Source of the DNA: Rallus limicola
Taxonomy: Eukaryota > Chordata > Aves > Gruiformes > Rallidae
Length of the DNA stretch: 64,000 bases
Direction of reading: 5' to 3'
Assembly (NCBI GenBank): GCA_022605955.1
Contig: JAKCOZ010000005.1
Coordinates: 50,035,762-50,099,761 of the forward strand
Part shown: positions 14,244-26,900 of the stretch, piece by piece
Numbering within the stretch: position 1 is the stretch's first letter
How the letters are laid out: each line of letters starts with the position of its first letter
Notes under the pieces: generated by a model
The model's input: the letters and a program-made list of their open reading frames with translations, nothing else
The model's database searches: none
Told to the model about the DNA's origin: nothing
Made by a program: the position numbers and the translations under genes

Positions 14244-14580
14244 GTAAGGCTGAGCCCCGCCGGGGCGATCGCGGGAGCGGGGTCCTGTCGGTCGGGAGAA
14301 GTTGGGCTGAATCCCTGATTTCCCCGCATTTCCCTCCTCTTCCCCACGGCGCTTCAACCCGGCTGGGCATCCTGCCCTGGGTTCTCCCCCGGTCCCGGCC
14401 GGTGAGGCGGGGTTGGTGTCAGGGGAGGAAAGACCCCCGCTTGGCTCCAGCCCGCAGCTCCGCAGGCTGCTCGGAGGTGTTGCTCGGCGCTGCACAGAGG
14501 CACTGGCTGAGCGGCGGGGGGGGTGGGGGAACGGGACGGGATTGCCGGTGCGAGGGTAGGGAGGGGTAGATGGCACCTGG

Positions 14581-14990
14581 TCTGGGCTGCAGGTGTGGCA
14601 GTACATCGCATCGCTGTGACGTGGTCCCGACTGCCGGTGTTGACAGTACCTCGGATAGGTTGGAGTCAGTCTGGATTGCAGATGCAACAGTGTGATGTGT
14701 AGGTGGGACAAGGTCTAGTTTATAAGTGTGGGGATGCTACATACAGGTGGGAGTTGGTCTGGGTTGCAGTTGGGAAGGTACTGTGTATGGGCTGGATGTG
14801 ATTTGGATCACAGGTGCAGCTATGGGATCAATACATGCAGTGTATAGGCATGACACAGTCCTGACTGTGGTTACAGTTGATGTGTAGGTGCAATGCGGTC
14901 CAGATTACAGGTGTGACAGTGTGAGCTGCAGGTGGGATGTGGTTCTGCTGTGTGCCTGGGTGTGACAGTGCATCTGCTAGCATATAGGGT
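14581..14990 (+). repeat. Degenerate minisatellite, about 44-bp period
   Basis: Read by eye, units begin at 14581, 14625, 14670, 14714, 14758, 14802, 14859, 14899 and 14943. Most are 44-45 bp; one is 57 and one 40. Each opens with a word like TCTGGATTGCAGGTG and continues CAGTGTGATGTGTAGGTGGG. The copies are considerably diverged. It lies directly after the CpG island, in INF2 intron 1. Confidence 0.75.
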
Positions 14991-17900
14991 ACAGCTACTG
15001 TGTCTGTTCCCCAGCCTAGGCCGGTTTTAGGCTTTTATTTTGAAAGATTCTGTTATCCAGTGGTTTTTGAACAAGGTCTCCCAAGTCCTGCCCAGTTTTT
15101 CTTACATACTTTTCTTGTGTCTCATCCTCCTTTTTGCTTAATAGCTCTGCAATGATGAGGTGGCTTCTTGCAACATCAGCACCCAGAGCTGAATTCCAGA
15201 GCTTGGGGGTAGGGAAGGAGTGCTCGGATACACTGATATTAGGAGAAATATCCCCAGTGGTGTTCATGATCCTCCCTCCCCCTACCAGATCAGCACTGTG
15301 AACTGTACGTGGCTTTCCTTGGATTCCTAAGACTTTAGGCTGTGAAACACATCAGGTTCCCTGGTAGACTGCAAGGAAACTTTTGGCCTAAGTCAGTTAA
15401 AAAGAAAAGTTGGAGTCAGCAGAATGACAGTAAGGTTGCAGTTGTCCTACTGAACTCACTCAGAATTTGGACTGTCTGGCCACTAATCTCATTTCGTTTC
15501 CATCCACTTAAGCTTATTTTTCCACTACACACAGGAGCAGCAGCTGCCAAAATTGCAGGCAGGCCAGGGATTGCAGAAACCTATGAGCATATGTGATTTA
15601 TTTTTTTTGTCCTGTTATAAGTTAATAATCCCATTCTAGGCCGTTGTCCAAGAATTTTGCTTCAAAAGTGCAAGCAGTGTACAAGACCCATTGTGTAAAT
15701 GATAATCTGAATGTAGGACAGGAAGGGACCTGCAGATCAGCAAATCTAAGCACTGAATGATATTATGCCTTATTGCACGCTACTGTAATGCATTTGTCCA
15801 TGGTCTCCCAGGAAGGGGAAGTTTCAGAACTTTATTGAACAGATAACTATTTTTTTCTCCCAGTATATGGCTTTCTCATACTTTGTGCTATGACTGCTTA
15901 ATTCTCCCAGCCTGATGTTCTTTTCTTTTATCAGTATAGAAGTAGCAGTTGCATGCTTTTCTCTTCACTGTGCAATGCTGTGCAGGCTAGAACTTGCCAT
16001 CTGCTTTTGCAAAGTGGGCTCTGGCTTCTGCTGATCGCCAGCAATCCTGCACTGGGCTTCTCAGGCTCCGACCTCCCCGTGGATGAGCAGAGCTGCAAAG
16101 CTCAGACATCCATCCAGTGCTTCTCATCCTTTGACACCTCATTTAGAAACAAATACCTTCCTGGATAGGTATTGCAATTAACCTCCTCCTCGAGTTCCTT
16201 CTGCCCTGTAATATGGGTGAAAAATTGGGATTTTCATCCCCAGGTATCTGCCTGAGTTTTGTTTTCTGCTGTTGGATCTGATCCCATTCCAGCCCTTTTT
16301 ATTAATCCTGTTTTCAACATATATCCCCATTCTCTGTGCTGGTGCGATTTTCTCCTGGCTTTCTTCTACTGTCGTGAAGGGAGATGCTCAGTAGGATGGG
16401 GTCTCCCTTGCTTTCAGTAGTGACCCCTGCCAAACTCAACCTGACCCTTTCCGTGGGACTGGCTGTCTGACCCTTTTAGGTCTGTTCCCTATTTATTACA
16501 GAGTTTCATCCTTTGTGGCTTAACTCCCCATTTCACTGAGCAGCGTAGCAAATGGCGATGCTTCAAATGTTGGAAGCTGAACTCTACCCCTTCCTTCTGA
16601 GCTAGGCGTGCCAGATAGGATTCCCAGAACAGCTGAGTAGAAAATTTTTCTCATCAAAGCAAACTAAGTTGCATTTTGTCCCTCTTTCCCCCCCCTTTAC
16701 TTCCATTTCTTCCATTATTATTTTTTTCTGCAGCAATTAATCTGTCAATAAGGGATTTTTAATCCCATCATTGTACTGTAACCAGCCATGAGTAGAAGAT
16801 GAGAGTAATTTGGCAGTGAGTAGCCACACAGTGCCATAGATTGGGCAGTGAACAATATTCACAGAGCCAAAACAGCTGGAGTGAACTTCTGACAAACTCA
16901 GTGTTCATATCTGAGCTCAGGTTTAACTCTCAGTTGGATATCCTCGTTCTTAATATTTGCCATAAGGTCTATCAATAATGATTCAGAGGAAATGCCGCCC
17001 GCTGAATCAACAAAATCAACTCACAGGATCACACGGTGGCATGGAACAAATCCTTGGTGCAAAATGCTGCAGTCGGTCAGTGCAAACACACACATCACAA
17101 GGAGGTATCCCTGTTCCCTTCGTTAGCATGGTGCATCGCTTTTTATTAATTAGGTGAAAAACAGCTAAATGCTTTGCAGAAGCTGGATGGAGCGGTGCAG
17201 CGTGATGCTGCTGGTGTGTGGGAGGGAGGCTCAAGAATGACTACATGCTTCTGACCTAGCATATTGTACTCCCTTTGGTGTTATCCAAGCTTACTCCAGT
17301 GTTTCTCAGCGTTGCATGTGCAGCAGTTTATCATCTGGCGCTTGTGAGCATCGTGCTGCAGGGACTGCCTCCACCTCCCAGCAGCCAGAAAAAGCGTGGA
17401 GAGCAGCAAGTGCCACAACAGAGCGGGCAAACAATCTGTGTTTTAATTATACAGAGAGCTCTTGGGTCCCGGGCTGTCACCTGGGGTGCTAAGAGCAAAT
17501 TGGGGGAAGGAAAAAACTTAAGTCAAATTCTGAGCTTTGGCTTTCTTCTCCTAACGGAGGGCAGCATGGTGCTGGTAGGTCTGCTCTGAGCTTAGGCGTG
17601 GGGTTTGTCACGGCATTCCAGTTGTTCCAGTTCTGCAGGTGAGCTGTACAAACTGGAATGAAGCGCAAGATGGGAATGCTTCAAAGAAAGGGATTGCCAT
17701 GTTTGTGTGACTTCTTGATGTCACCCGGGGTCCTTGTCAAGGCAAAGGATTGTCTGGTTCCGTTTTCTTAGGAAATAATGGCCGAGCCTTATGATTGCTA
17801 CCAGATGTTTTCAGCGGTAGATGAGGAACCAGTTTTATGGAACGGGATGTGGAAACAAATAGGAAGAGGGTGTGTGGGGTTCATGAGCCCCTGAGTCATA

Positions 17901-20900
17901 GCCTAGCGTCTGCAAGAGTGGGTGCAGTTAAAGTAAGTGGTTTTACAACATGCAGGGGAGTGTTTGTTGCTGTCTTGCCAGCCTAGACTTTCACATCTGT
18001 CAATAGCATCAGCAGATGCCCTAACAGTGTGGTAGTTTTCCTATTTGATGTAATGTTCACGGATTCAGCTGTTTCTACTATTTTGATACCTGAGCTGACA
18101 TTTCAAAGCGCTGGGAATGCTGAAGCCGCAGATCAATGAAAACCTTAAGCAAGCAACAGTGTTTGCAAAAAGCTCTGTAACATTTGATGGTGCATTTCAA
18201 GGTGCTCTGAGAAACCTACTGAGCTGGTAAAGGAGACCGGGCGAAGCCAGGCGGAGGACTGAGAGCCAATGGATGAAGTCCTCATCCCAGCATTGGAGTC
18301 ACCCAGCTTATTCCAAAATGTGTAAATGCCCTAAAAGTAACAGCTCACATCAGAAGGGGCATTGCTCCAGCGCTATGTCCAGTAAAAAATGTGAAGGCAA
18401 ATGAAGAGCTGCCAAATTTTGTAGTTGGTGGAGCGCAATGTTGAACTTGGCATGGCTGCAGTAGGTGTCACCAGGTGGTGCTATTTTACATTGACTCTCC
18501 ATTTGGTTTTCTTTCCATGAGCATTGGTTTGCCTCAGCTGAGGTGTATATGGTAATTTGGGGAAACCTTTATGGCTAGAGAAGGAATTTTCTCTTTGCAT
18601 TGATGCTCCGTTAGAGTCTGTTGTGCAAGTGTCCTTGGTCAATCCTTGGTGCTGGAAGGACTTTCCCAAAAGGCATGTGAGAGAAACTGTAGTTGATAGT
18701 TGCATCACAGCACACAGAGTAGCCTTGGGTTCAGTAACACTGACTTCCCACAGATGTGTCTTGCAAAGCTTTCAGCTACTCCCAAGCTGAGAGTTAATGC
18801 CAACACAGGACATCACTTGAGGCAGCCGGTCTTGGCACTGCACTGGTCTCTGCTTTTCCAGCTGGGACAGCTGATTCATGTTTTAACGAGCGAGAACAGT
18901 GAAGGAATCTGGAGATCACTCCAGAAAAGTGTGGGAAAGGAGGCACCCCACAACCATAAAACCTCTAAATTTAGCTGCAGTTTCAAATGGAAAATGTTGG
19001 TGCTGTTGCATTTGCAGTGGTCAGATGAGTTTGGAGACCTGAAGGTTTTCTCCACTCCCGTTTGCTCTGCAGTATGCCTCTCCATAGGGAGTTGGGGCTG
19101 CTTTGTTCCCCTGCAGGGCTGGTGCCACCCAGGGACACATGCCAGCCCAGAGGTCATCCCTTTCTGGAGACAGAGCCCCCCTCCAACCTGCCCTGGCAGC
19201 AGTCCAGGGCGGCTGCAGAGTCCATGAATGAGGATGGCATGATTTCTATGTATGTATGTATTTATTTATTTATACCTTGCGTGAGCAGCTCTGTTTGTGT
19301 TGGTGTAGCTAAGGAATAACTTTGTTACCCTCCACTCTGTCAGTTAAATTGCATTATTTTTAATAGGGTGGCTATCTCTGTGCTGCTCCTGTTGCACTGG
19401 TTTCCCCTATCTGGGAACTGTCTATTCCTTGTCCATCCTGCTTTTTTTGTTAAGTCATTGCACGGCATTCGCTGAAAGCAGTGAGCTAAGCCTCAGTGTC
19501 ATTTTCTGACAGGGGCCCCAGGTGGAAACAGGAGTTCCTGTAGTACAAGGCAGCAGCTTTTTGTGAGCAATGGTTTTCTTCTCATAGCCTGCCAAGAAAC
19601 CACGCCATGGCAAATCAGCTCTTTCCACTGCCTGGTACTTCACCTAACTAAAAGGATGGTCCCTGCTCAGAGTTTACTCTGAGGAGCAGGCTGGGCAGCC
19701 CAGGGGGGCTGTGGGGGGAGAGGCAAAGCCACACGTCTTTCCCCATACTATTAGTTTTGTGCAGGCCCATCTCTTCCAGCCATGTTGCAGCACTGCTGCC
19801 CAACATCGAGCTCGTTCCCTCCAGTGCAGCGGGTCCCTTGGGTGCATGGGGTAGCACTGGGGAGCTCGGAGGTCTAGCTTTGGGCTTTGTCCCCTCAGCT
19901 GCCCACAGCTGTGGACCCTGGCAGGCTGCCTCCACTGCTTTGGTTTTGTGAGTAAGCCTGCCTCCTGCCCCAGAAACAGCCACAATCTCCTCCTTTGTGT
20001 GTTTCTAGCTCAGAAAAGGCTGATTCATTCTCTGAAGCAGATTAATTACTTCTGCTATTTAAAAATAAATAAATAAATATATAAATCCTTTAGGGTTGGT
20101 CAGCTTAACTTTCAGCTGTGTGCACAATGCAATGCAGCAAAGCAAATGTGCCCTGAACCAGAGCAAAAAAAAGTTTACGTGGAAAAAGCAGCTGTGGGTT
20201 GCGGTATTTACCTGGCAGTGGGCTCTGCCATTTAGGAACTACTCGTGGACATGTCTTGTTCTTGACTTACATGACAAATGGTGCAAATTTGAGCCTGCCT
20301 TGAAGGTGAACTGGGGGACAAATATTTTTATTCTCTGATATGTTTTATAACTTGCTTCCCTTCTGGTTTACATCATGCTGATGTGACACCTGGCTCCATG
20401 AGTAGCTCACATCCAAAGCCTGTCTGCACTGCTCCATTTCTTCCTCGGAAGGCTGCTTTCCAGTCTGCTTGGCTCTGCTCTCTTGTTTATGCATGGATGG
20501 GCTGTAGTTCCACGTTTCAGAACAAGCTGTCCAATATTCATGAGTTATTTTGTATTTATACAGTCTCGAGGCTTCTTTTATAAGCCTGGGGATAAATTCT
20601 GGGGTTTGTTATTTCCTTTACTGGAAACGGACTGAACCTCCACAACCATTACCAAGCCCTAAATATGGCCTCTATTTATCTGGAAGAAAGGTAAGGGAAA
20701 GGGCTATCCCAAAGCTAAATTGATTTAGAAGCCTGTGATTCCCAAACCCCTGTTCTGGTAACACTTACAAGCAAGTGCTGGAGCAAGCCATATGTGAAGA
20801 GATGAATCACTTATAAAGTAATATCCTGATATTAGTTGTATATTTATTTATCAGATAAATATAGTGATTTTCCTCTTGAAGATCAATGACAGCCACATGC

Positions 20901-23900
20901 TCAGCTGGCGTAAAGCACTGCAGCTCTTCAGAGTATGCAAACCTGAGGATATGACTCAACAACCACTTTCTTCACAAAGAAAAAAATCTAGTATGCACTC
21001 CTTGTTTCTAAAGTGATTTAAGTTATTACACAGGGAAAACCAAAAGAGATCAAAGTGTTGGTATAAGATATGCTTAGCACTATGTACAGTAAGGGCGTTT
21101 TGCCCCAGCATGAAAATTTCTCATCATAAACCTCCAGCTGGTTGGGCTGTATTAAAATCCCTTCACATTAATTCCAAGACTGAGTTAGAACTGGGAAGAT
21201 AACACCTCAGAGGACAACTTTAGGTCCTCTCAAAACACCTGGACCAAGTGCTGTAGCGAAGTGAAGGGTTAAGCCAGTCAGTGTTTTAGGATTACTGTGT
21301 TATAAAATAGGGACTTGAAACTTTTTTGCCCAGCAGTAAATAGTCTGAAGGCACCTTTGGAGCGGATTAGTTTTGAAATCATGCTAAGCCACTCTTCTGC
21401 AAGAATTTATTTTAAACGGCTCAAATGCTTAACTCGGTGAATCAGCAGCTGAGCATATTCTCTGGTTACTCTTAGTACCCTTCGCATTCAGGCAAGCTGG
21501 CGGGAAGGTACCTGGCAGCACCTGGGTCTGTTCTCCTCGCCGTGTGCAGTGTGTACTTTGCCTGTGCCATTAGGAAGCCTGTCTGTAGTCGGCATTATCT
21601 GAACAGCACTGGTCAGGATGTTTGCTTTCCACCAGGTGAGATACCAGTGGCCGTGATTCATCATCAGCTCCCGAATGAAGAAGCTGATCTCCATGGGAGG
21701 GAGTCGTGTTTGCAGCCAGTTTGGAGAACAGCTGGAAGAACGCTGCTTCTTTATGTACTGCTCTCGATAGCTTTTTTTGGCAGGGACATCCGTGAACATT
21801 AATATGGATCCGACTGGCTCTTGGGCTTAGTGGTCCCCTTTCCCCCATGGACTGGTTTTTAGGGAAGAGCTATTCGCTGCCTTAAGAATTTCATCCTCAT
21901 GCAAGTGAGGATTGTGGCTGGGCTGGAGGAGTGCAGTTAAAACCTGCACAGAACCTGCCTGCCTCTCTCCCTCTGGGGCAGGGCTCAAAAGGTCTTTTTT
22001 CTGTAATTAAATCTCTGTGCTGCGGCACCAGTGTGCATGCAAGGGAGCAGAGTTCAGCTGCCTCGGCAGCAGTCATCCTGGCAATTCCTGAGCAGTTCCC
22101 CAGCAGCCTTATTACCAGTGTAATATATATATAAAAAAAAATTACACAGGATAAACTGAATAAATATCAGCCAGTGCTTAGGAGCATGACATCCTTTAGA
22201 AACCTATGCATTGGTCTGTGCTTTTTGCTCTGTGTAGAATGGCTGGTGCAGTTTGGGCAGGAAATTTTGTTGTTGCCTCTCCAAAAAAAGCACCCTGTTC
22301 CCCATGGTTCATGGTTTTATCTCCACGGCTGGAAGCACCCTCCCCAAAACAGGATGTTTTGTTGTTGCAGAAGCTTCCTACCAAAAGAGCTGCAGAGCAA
22401 ATGTTTTTGGATGTTTAAAGCAGATCGACTCCATTAAATACAAAGTTCCCGGAAATATGAATGTGCTGGCAGTAGCAGGGTCCTTTATTTTCATTATCTG
22501 AAGTATCCATCAGCTAAAGTCAACTTTAGAAGGCTTTTTTTTTTTTCCTTCCCTCCTTATAGCATCATCTAAAGTGAATGTAATCAGACAGCTGGTCTGC
22601 GACAAGAGGGCTGGAGGGGTGTCAGCCTCCAAGAAGGGTTGGGAAATTCAGTAAGCAAAAGATCAAAGATTTTAGATTGGATATTAGGAAAAAAATCTTC
22701 ACCAAAAGGGCTGTCGAGCACTGGAACAGACAGCCCATGGAAGTGATTGAGTCACCATTCCTGAATGCAGTTAGAAGACTTGTGGATGTGGCGCTGAGGG
22801 GTATGGCTTAGTAGTGGACTTGGCAGTGCTAGGTTAATGGTTGGACTTGGTGATCTTAAAGGTCTTTCCCAACCTAAACAATTCTGTGGTTCTGAGAGCA
22901 GTCAGCTTTGCAGCTCCCCATCTTCCTCCCGTGAGTTCCTGAGGATGCTCTGGTATCTTTGCTCTCCAAGGAGATAGCAAACCGGCTGCTTTCACTGTGA
23001 TGTCCCAGTGCCTGGGAAGGTCACTGCTGGCCTGCTCCCTCTGCTCCCCAACAGCTCTCCTGCTGTCCTCATGCAGCAGAGCTGTGCTGCAAAGGCCAGA
23101 CACCTTCCCTTCCTTGTGGAAATGAGGACTGTGGTTTCCCCCTAAAGTTCTATGTCTTTACCTGACCAAGCCACCTTTCAATGCCCTTTCAGCACTTTCC
23201 TTGACAGTAGTTCTCCTAGTTGCTTAACATAGATTTTGGCTCTTAGTTGAACGAGGGAGTCTTGTTTAACTATCTAGAGTTCTTTCTGGTACCCTAATTT
23301 TTTGCCTATAAACATGTGGTTGTCTTCACTGGCTCCATGGGAACCTCAGTACCCAACAAGCTGATCACAGAGATGCAGAGGTGAATATTATACCTGGAAC
23401 TCTTGAATACTGGCTGTGCTGATCTTCAGTAGTGTAGTAGTGGTTGATACTGGACATTAGACATCACCTTAGAAGAGCTGTTGCAGCAGATGTATGGCTG
23501 GCACCTCTCCCTGCCAGCTCAAAATGAGCTGTGTCTCCTTTCCAAAACCCTTGACACAATTTACAAGAAAAGCGACTGGCACGGGAGTGGATTTGTCACA
23601 TAAATGTAGAGCAGTGAGATTGCTGTAATTAGGAATAATCTAATCCCTGTGGGGAAATGGGGTGTATTTAATTGTGTTTAATTAGATTCCTGTGTTTCGT
23701 GGACCTGCCACATGGGCAGGGGAGCCACCACGCTGCAATCTGGTGCTGTAGAGGGTCTCAGCTCTTCTTTGCCTAATGAGGGAATAAACTTTGAGTTATT
23801 GATTTAATCTTCCTGATATAGTTACTGTTCAGAGGGACATGGAATTGTCTGCTAGAAAATCCGGTTTAGATTGGGCTGATTTTCTGGAGGAAACCATTAG

Positions 23901-26900
23901 CCCTTTCTGAACAAGCTGAAAGCAAAGTTGCTGGAACAGAATTTCAGACATCGGGGAATGGATCCCTAAAAGTATTTAATGCCCTTAACATCCCATGTAT
24001 CCTTGTGGCTTGAAGGCAAATCTTAGCTTCCCAGGGCAACACTCACCTCTTCTGGGAGATAAAGCCTTCAGACTCCCTACCAGCACCCCTTTCCAAGTGC
24101 ATCAGCATGGAGCTGGCATGGCTTCCTCCACAGGAAAGAGTAGGCCAAGAGTGCCCAGGAACCTCTCGGTCCTCCAGCAATGCCCAAAGCATTTGGGCAG
24201 AGATGCAGCCCCATGTGTGGACTCTTTCTGGTCATGCCGTGAAAAGCAAATACCTGCAGATAGACATAGACAGGTTGGTGGCCCTCAGCTAGGGGCTGAG
24301 CTCCACAGGCTGCAGAAGCATCCCTCTGTCTGTGAGCTGCTCCCACACAGCCTGGCGTTAGAGCATGGTGAGGATGCGGGCAGCTGCCTGCAGCAGGCAG
24401 GCAGGGCTGCAGGCACCTGGAACCTGCACAAGTGATGCATGAGCTGGGAGCTGGGATCCAAACCCCCTCATTTTTCTCAGCTGCTGCCCATTGCCACTGT
24501 TGTTCATGTGCTGTAGGGCTCACAGAGGGACGTTGCAGCCCTAGAGCTGTTTTTCCTGCCTTTTTAGCCCTATTTCTCAGCTTCTGCTTATTTTTTCACA
24601 TGAGAGATGATGCTGCATTTCTAAGAACATAAACATTTCTGGCATATCTCACAGGTTCAGGCTTCAGATGAAACCTGATGGAAGCTGATAGCCTTTTAAA
24701 TTTCTTCTGTGGTTGCCAGGACAGGAATTTGCAGCATTGACAATCCAATTCTTTGCAGGAACTTTTTTTTTTTTTTTACTTCCCCAAAAGCTTCTGTGAG
24801 CCCCATTCTGCTCCCAAGAACCCAGATTAGCAACTAATCTTTTGAGGATTTGGGGACTACCCTTCAGGAGTGCACATAACATCAAGTGAAATGCATCTGC
24901 TTCTGTAAAACCCATCATGAATTAATCTTTGTCTTGGATTGTATAAATGCTCTCAGAGTGCTTCCTCCAGCAGGATGGGGAGCTGTACAGGGTCACTTCC
25001 CTAGACGTTGAATTGTGATGGTGAAACTGCCTTAATTAGAAAGCATGTGGGCAGTTCATCTCTTAAAGGCTAACTGAATTTGGACCCAAGGGCAGATGGA
25101 TCGGGGTATTTCTAACATCAGTGGAGCTGTGCTCGTGTACACAAGGGCTGAATTTCCATTAAGGCAGGAAAACTCTTGCTGCAGGCTCCAGCTTTTGATC
25201 TAGGAGGGTCAATTCAGGGTAGAGGCCTCATGGAGTAAGAAAAAAACAGTATTTGAAGTCTAACTGCTACCCTGAGCTAGGCAGGAGGCCCCTGCTAAAG
25301 TGGGCCATGTTGAAATATTCACGGTTTAATAACTGGCTTTCGGCTAACACCTCCCAGGGGGCTGAATGGATGCGTTTTACAGCTGTAGCTCACAAACTAG
25401 TTTCCATGTGAAATCTTGACCAGAAAAGCACAGAGACATTTTGTGATTAAAAAGAGCTTTTAATGTCTCTGTAAAAGCCAGGCTGGACTGATGCTCAGTG
25501 GGACCTTAGGGGTGGCCTGGTCAGAGCAGGGTTCCTGCAGTGGAGCCCAGGCCTGGGGGTACACTCCATGAACCTCCAACCTTTGCTGTGCTGCCCCTCT
25601 ACCAGGGTGAGAAGCACTGGGTTGGACGTCCTCCTTATTTTCAGCTGTCTTGGTCCTCCCAGGATTTCAAAGCCCTCTGAGATCATGCAGTGCTTAAAGC
25701 CCCAGTGCCACAAAGCCAGGAAACCCTGCACAGCTGACACAAGGTGCAAGGCCATGTTCCCACCATCCCCATCCTTTCTGTCCCACCCACCCTGGCCATC
25801 CTTCTTCCTCTTGTTTCTTTGCTTTCTTTTTGCTTTGCTTTTTTTTTTTTTCCCCTTTCCTTTGCCAGATCATTTCCCTGCTTTGATCACTTCCCTGCTC
25901 TGAGTCACCCCGTGCCAGGACTAAAGCAGTGCTGGCAGGCGGATGCACGGTGCAAGCCTTCCTCCTTCCCAGCACGTGGGGAAGTGTCACCCTCCCAGCA
26001 GACAGCGCAGACTGATTGAAAGGGGTGACAAATGACATGCAAATGCCTTCCCTGGAGGCTAGAGAAAAGTCACTTGCACCTTTCCAAAGACTGGTTTTTA
26101 CATACTATTAGACGCCAACATCCTGTTGAACTTTCTTAGTGATTTGCAGACACTCTGTTCAGGGATTTAGATTTTATTGACGGAAGGTTGCTTGGCAGAG
26201 AGAGAGAAAATGAGCTGGCTGGGGAAGTGAAGGCAAGCACAGCCAGTCAAGAAGGATCCTTCATGCGAGAGAGACGAGGATAATTTGGCTTCAGCTCCGA
26301 GGTAGGAATTATTTCCTGTGTCCATTTTCTCTGTCCTTGTGACATCCTGTGGAGGTGTTTAAAATCACACAAACAAACAAAAGCAATGAAAAGTTTTGGG
26401 CTCTCATAGTGTCTGTTTGTGTGACAGCTTCCCGCTATGCAGGAAGTCTTAGAAAGTTACCACCACACTGTCCGTGTTGCTGGGTAACTGTTTTCTGCTT
26501 CTCATGTGACCCCCAAATCACAATAATAACTTACATCCCTAAATGCCAAACGATGCTGAAATTGCTGTTGCGGGGATGGACGGATGGATGTGCTGCCTCT
26601 GCCTGAGTGTGTGGGTGCTGGAGCAGGGAGCAGGGGGGAATCTAGCCCTGCCTTACACGTCTCAGGATTTTTATAGGATGTGGACCCAAGTCCTGTTCCT
26701 TTCTAGCAGGGGTCAGGTCACCTCTCTGTGTCCCACGGGTCTGCTGATGGCAGCAGGGAGGATGTCTTGGAGGAGACCAGGGTGAGGCGTTTGCCTCCAA
26801 AGGCCTGTGATAGCATGCAAGGATGCTGTGGGGCTCATATGTACTGTAGAGAGCTTTTTTTCACGGCTGTGGCTCTCAAACAGATAGGGAAGGCTGGCAC

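Larger units (their letters stand above)
13650..14560 (+). promoter_or_regulatory. INF2: CpG island, probable INF2 promoter and 5' end
   Basis: The stretch is extremely GC-rich with dense CpG (many CCGG, GCGC and CGCC words), in sharp contrast to the AT-leaning flanks. No TATA box is obvious, as is usual for CpG-island promoters. It is the only such island in the window and lies upstream of the first coding exon on the same strand. Mammalian INF2 has a non-coding first exon, so I infer this is the INF2 promoter. It could also serve an upstream or antisense transcript. Several long open frames cross it on both strands, but they look like the usual effect of stop-poor GC-rich DNA. Confidence 0.75.

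Noticed and set aside
13320..14711. Several long overlapping open frames on both strands (up to 332 aa)
   Set aside because: They lie in the CpG island, where stop codons are rare; composition is Arg/Pro/Gly/Ala-rich without any recognised domain.
15953..16168. 71-aa frame starting with a hydrophobic segment like a signal peptide
   Set aside because: Single short frame in INF2 intron 1 without homology I recognise or splice partners.
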